Shown: positions 6,384 through 8,604 of the stretch, in pieces | How the letters are laid out: each line of letters opens with the position of its first letter | How positions within the stretch are numbered: position 1 is the stretch's first letter | Assembly (NCBI GenBank): GCA_001516765.1 | Contig: LOCH01000027.1 | Span: 1 to 8,604, forward strand | Direction: 5' to 3' | Source of the DNA: Vulcanisaeta sp. MG_3 | GTDB taxonomy: Archaea > Thermoproteota > Thermoprotei > Thermoproteales > Thermocladiaceae | DNA length: 8,604 bases | Notes under the pieces: model-generated | Databases searched by the model: none | What the model saw: the letters and a program-made list of their open reading frames with translations, nothing else | What the model was told of the DNA's origin: nothing | Position numbers and translations under genes: made by a program

Positions 6384-7539
6384 TGGTTTAAGTAGAGGTA
6401 ATAGGGCTCTCGTTATTTACGCATTAATAGCAACTATCATTTATGTAGGGGTTTATGCGAATAATTACACACTCACCCTAACCGGTGTCTCCCTGTTTCT
6501 AATATTCACCTCGTACTTACTAACATGGGATCTGCTAATCAATGTAGTTTTCAGTTCCCTGAAACTTCACAGTGAGGTGGTTACGGTAGGCAATCATGTA
6601 ATACTACGCATCAATGCGTATTCATCATTAGCTTTGAGAATTCCCATGGAGATGGACTTAATATGCTCACCGCATTTAAAGTGCGGTGCCGTTAATGACA
6701 TCGTTATAAATGGGGCGTTGGTCAATATTGATATTGAGGCAAGGTGGTCAGGTATTGCGAAGATACTAGGTGCTATAATAAGGGTTTCAGAGCCCATGGG
6801 CGTTGTTGTAAGGTCGGCCTTCGTGAAACTTGGGTATGACATTGCGATAGAGCCAATGGGGCAAACCACCAGGTTGCTGCCGGGCCGAAGATTCGCTAGG
6901 GATTTAAGCGGTGTATCGCTTCATCAAACTAAATATGGGGATTTCCTGGGCCTTAAGAATTACGATTTCCTAGAGCCCGCGAGTAGTATTCATTGGATGA
7001 CTAGCGCTAGGGTTGGTGAATTAATAAGTACAGCTAGGTCTGAGGCAGGTAGCACACCGAGCTTGGTGATTATGGAGTATACACCGCGCATGTTGAAGCC
7101 TGTTGATGACTATAGGCCTATTGATAGGGCATTAATGATTCTAAGGCATTTAAAGGGTGATTTTGCGTTGCTCCTAGTTGGCAATGGATTGGTTAGATTC
7201 GTTAAGCCCTCGCAATTCACGTCGTTAGTCAATTTAGAATTAAGGTTAAGAGTGTTCGTGATGCGCATGGAGAGCAAGGAGAGCATTATTAGGAGGGCTA
7301 GGGATGTTATTGGAAGGTTTGCTGATGAATTGGATGATTACGACTTAATGACGTGGCTGTACCCAATCAGCATCGATAAAGGTCTATCTAAGTATGATAT
7401 TGAAACTTTAACTAAATATTTACGTAAAGATTCACTTCTAATAATAACTAGGGAATCATTTAATGAGTTATTAAGAAGCAATGTTGATTTAAGTAGGGTT
7501 CATGTGGTGATTATCGATGAGGGTTCAGGCGAGACCTAG
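6376..7539 (+). CDS. DUF58 domain protein (degenerate signature)
   Basis: 387-residue protein with two N-terminal membrane helices (about residues 11-29 and 33-58), a beta-rich middle region and a DUF58 core, the usual partner of MoxR ATPases. The core is recognised by GDFLGLKNYDFLEPASSIHW (188-207) followed by MTSARVGEL (208-216) and the strand SLVIME (229-234). In typical members the motif reads close to G-x-x-x-x-x-R-E-Y-x-x-G-D-x-x-R-x-I-D-W and is followed by a strand ending in Asp. Here Lys-Asn replaces Arg-Glu, the Gly-Asp pair is absent, Asp before Trp is His, and the strand ends in Met-Glu. The downstream part keeps a VWA-like alternation of strands and helices (FALLLV 263-268, LLIITRE 354-360, VHVVIIDEG 375-383). 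It overlaps moxR by 8 bases and the next gene by 23, consistent with one operon. Role: probable membrane-bound partner of MoxR. Confidence 0.85.
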   Translation: MNNGLSRGNRALVIYALIATIIYVGVYANNYTLTLTGVSLFLIFTSYLLTWDLLINVVFSSLKLHSEVVTVGNHVILRINAYSSLALRIPMEMDLICSPHLKCGAVNDIVINGALVNIDIEARWSGIAKILGAIIRVSEPMGVVVRSAFVKLGYDIAIEPMGQTTRLLPGRRFARDLSGVSLHQTKYGDFLGLKNYDFLEPASSIHWMTSARVGELISTARSEAGSTPSLVIMEYTPRMLKPVDDYRPIDRALMILRHLKGDFALLLVGNGLVRFVKPSQFTSLVNLELRLRVFVMRMESKESIIRRARDVIGRFADELDDYDLMTWLYPISIDKGLSKYDIETLTKYLRKDSLLIITRESFNELLRSNVDLSRVHVVIIDEGSGET

Positions 7540-8044
7540 GCTATCGTTGATTGTATACCTCACGATGCTCCTAGCAGTGGACATTTACGTACACAATGTT
7601 GAACCTGCCATTTTGAGTACGTTAGCATTCATCCTCATTCCCCTGTCGTATGCGGTGGTTATCATGAGACCTCAATATTCATGGCAATTATTTTTTATTA
7701 ATATTGCATTGATGGTATTAGAATTACTATTCTCCTCCAAACCCATACCTAATCCGCTCATTGTGTCATTGATGGTTATATTTTCAATTATGGTTTATTT
7801 ATCTCTAAATGGTATAATTAACATACGTATACTTATCCTATCTTTAGCCATGCTTATAGTTTCGGTAATACTCACGTATACTCTATTCGAGGCATTAAGA
7901 AGGTTTTTGACGGTTTACATGACTATTCTAAATATTAATACCGATTATTTCGCGCTTGCGCTAGCATCTTCAGTGTCCGCATTAATTCTATTTCTAATAG
8001 ACATACTGCTGAGCAAGCTACTGAGTAGATTAATTCATCATTAA
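7517..8044 (+). CDS. Polytopic membrane protein of the moxR-DUF58 operon, unknown function
   Basis: 175-residue protein that I cannot assign to a family. It consists almost entirely of hydrophobic helices, about six: residues 9-25, 31-50, 57-73, 80-97, 103-123 and 143-167. There is a basic N-terminus (MRVQARPR) and an amphipathic linker with EALRRF before the last helix. The ATG at 7517-7519 lies 23 bases inside the DUF58 gene. This overlap, together with the 8-base overlap of moxR and DUF58, argues for one polycistronic unit. In bacterial MoxR-DUF58-transglutaminase clusters the transglutaminase protein itself brings several N-terminal membrane helices. A separate multi-helix protein could supply that membrane platform here, which is inference. 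No charged residues in the membrane suggest a transporter. Confidence 0.75.
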   Translation: MRVQARPRLSLIVYLTMLLAVDIYVHNVEPAILSTLAFILIPLSYAVVIMRPQYSWQLFFINIALMVLELLFSSKPIPNPLIVSLMVIFSIMVYLSLNGIINIRILILSLAMLIVSVILTYTLFEALRRFLTVYMTILNINTDYFALALASSVSALILFLIDILLSKLLSRLIHH

Positions 8045-8045
8045 G

Positions 8046-8058
8046 AAAAATGATTTTT
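8046..8058. repeat. A/T palindrome between the operon end and the aIF5B promoter
   Basis: AAAAAT, one G, ATTTTT is a perfect 6+1+6 inverted repeat starting two bases after the stop codon of the membrane protein gene. It ends in a run of five T on the plus strand. T-runs are typical archaeal transcription termination signals, and the right arm merges with the TATA-like box of the next gene. It may therefore mark the border between the two transcription units. Confidence 0.35.
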
Positions 8059-8061
8059 AAA
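8054..8061 (+). promoter_or_regulatory. Candidate TATA box for aIF5B
   Basis: TTTTTAAA lies in the 74-base gap before the aIF5B start. The predicted transcription start is around 8084-8086, giving a leader of roughly 34 bases that contains the ribosome-binding sequence before the ATG at 8119. Spacing and composition are the only evidence. Confidence 0.4.
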
Positions 8062-8103
8062 CTAAGTATCATGATATCAGCCTGGTTAATAATGAACAAA
8101 CCT

Positions 8104-8112
8104 GGTGGTGAT
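8104..8112 (+). promoter_or_regulatory. Ribosome-binding site deciding the aIF5B start
   Basis: GGTGGTGAT sits 8 bases before the ATG at 8119 and can pair with the CACC-containing 3' end of archaeal 16S rRNA. In-frame ATGs also exist at 8050, 8071 and 8092. Only 8119 has this element and gives the N-terminus expected for aIF5B (a few residues before the first GTPase motif). Confidence 0.55.
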
Positions 8113-8118
8113 GCCCTA

Positions 8119-8604
8119 ATGGATCTTAGGCCCCCCATAACTGTCGTAGTCGGGCATGTTGATGTAGGCAAGACACTCCTACTGGATAAGATAAGGGGCA
8201 CATTCGTGGCTTATAGAGAACCCGGCATGATTACACAGCACATAGGCCTATCCTTCATACCCTGGGGCGCCGTGGAGAGGCTGGCCGAGCCCCTACTCGT
8301 TAAGTTCAGGCTTAAGGGTAAGGTCTGGATAAAGGGCTTCCTAATGGTTGACACACCAGGCCATGCGGCATTCTCAAACCTAAGGCGTAGGGGTGGTTCT
8401 GTGGCTGATTTGGCAATACTCGTTATAGACATAACCAAGGGCTTTGAGGAACAAACATACGAGAGCCTTACCCTAATTAGGTCAAGGAATATACCCTTCG
8501 TCGTGGCAGCAAATAAGTTAGATAGAATATATGGTTGGGAGCCTCATGAAAACGCCCCATTCCTCGAGTCATATGAGAAGCAGGGAGAGGATGTCCAGGG
8601 TAGG
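8119..8604 (+). CDS. infB: Translation initiation factor aIF5B, N-terminal GTPase domain (3' partial)
   Basis: First 162 residues of the archaeal IF2/eIF5B-type GTPase, which promotes ribosomal subunit joining and initiator tRNA placement. The family is fixed by [19 protein letters not shown] with the P-loop at residues 12-19, [12 protein letters not shown], the switch I signature GMITQHIG, G3 DTPGHAAF, and G4 NKLD. The spacing from Met to the P-loop matches archaeal homologues that begin with a short (K/R)SPI-type strand, which supports the ATG at 8119. Two differences from the common GHVDHGKTTLLD are seen: His to Val inside the P-loop and Thr to Leu just after GKT. The essential Lys and Thr are kept. 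The gene runs off the right edge without a stop; homologues are about 590-600 residues. It has its own promoter and is a housekeeping neighbour of the envelope cluster. Confidence 0.95.
   Translation, partial: MDLRPPITVVVGHVDVGKTLLLDKIRGTFVAYREPGMITQHIGLSFIPWGAVERLAEPLLVKFRLKGKVWIKGFLMVDTPGHAAFSNLRRRGGSVADLAILVIDITKGFEEQTYESLTLIRSRNIPFVVAANKLDRIYGWEPHENAPFLESYEKQGEDVQGR

Noticed and set aside
8092..8094. Upstream in-frame ATG as the start of aIF5B (also 8050 and 8071)
   Set aside because: It would add nine residues not expected in the family and has no ribosome-binding site. The ATG at 8119 has GGTGGTGAT at good spacing. A nearly leaderless start at 8092 cannot be fully excluded.
1..8604. 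tRNA, rRNA, CRISPR array, insertion sequence or att site
   Set aside because: Read on both strands, no cloverleaf, regularly spaced repeats, transposase motifs or terminal inverted repeats were seen. Coding sequence fills almost the whole window.

Overview
This looks like a chromosomal segment of a hyperthermophilic archaeon of the phylum Thermoproteota (Crenarchaeota). The evidence is the archaeal translation factor aIF5B at the right edge, a compact archaeal-type RNase HII, a FlaJ/TadC-type archaeal pilus platform protein, and TATA-like boxes about 26 bases upstream of start codons (leaderless transcripts). Heavy use of AGG for arginine and the moderate GC content remind me of the Thermoproteales genera Vulcanisaeta and Caldivirga, but that placement is only an impression.

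Layout: (1) 1-1382, + strand: 3' part of a FlaJ/TadC-like (T2SS F domain) membrane platform gene. It is cut by the window edge and broken by an apparent one-base frameshift near its C-terminus. (2) 1379-2179, - strand: a ParA/MinD-family ATPase whose stop codon overlaps the platform gene's stop codon. (3) 2247-2498, - strand: a small two-helix membrane protein with a strong leaderless TATA box. (4) 2602-4120, - strand: RNase HII, overlapped by the 3' end of a signal-peptide/one-helix protein with a DUF4129-like cytoplasmic tail. (5) 4130-8044, + strand: four genes that form the core of the window: a transglutaminase-like exported protein (split by an apparent +1 frameshift), a MoxR AAA+ ATPase, a DUF58 protein and a polytopic membrane protein. 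(6) 8119 to the edge, + strand: aIF5B, with its own promoter. No gap longer than about 100 bases lacks a gene.

The DUF4129 gene and the transglutaminase-like gene start back to back only 9 bases apart. Together with MoxR, DUF58 and the membrane protein they make up an archaeal version of the widespread MoxR-DUF58-transglutaminase/DUF4129 cell-envelope module. The most unusual point is that the transglutaminase-like domain keeps its fold signature (GIPAR, GGW, PTP) but lacks the expected Cys, His and Asp of the catalytic triad. The DUF58 signature is also degenerate. My inference is a non-enzymatic surface sensor or assembly complex driven by a MoxR chaperone ATPase, and not a peptidase or cross-linking enzyme. 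Both frameshifts could be sequencing errors and need checking before any biological meaning is attached to them.
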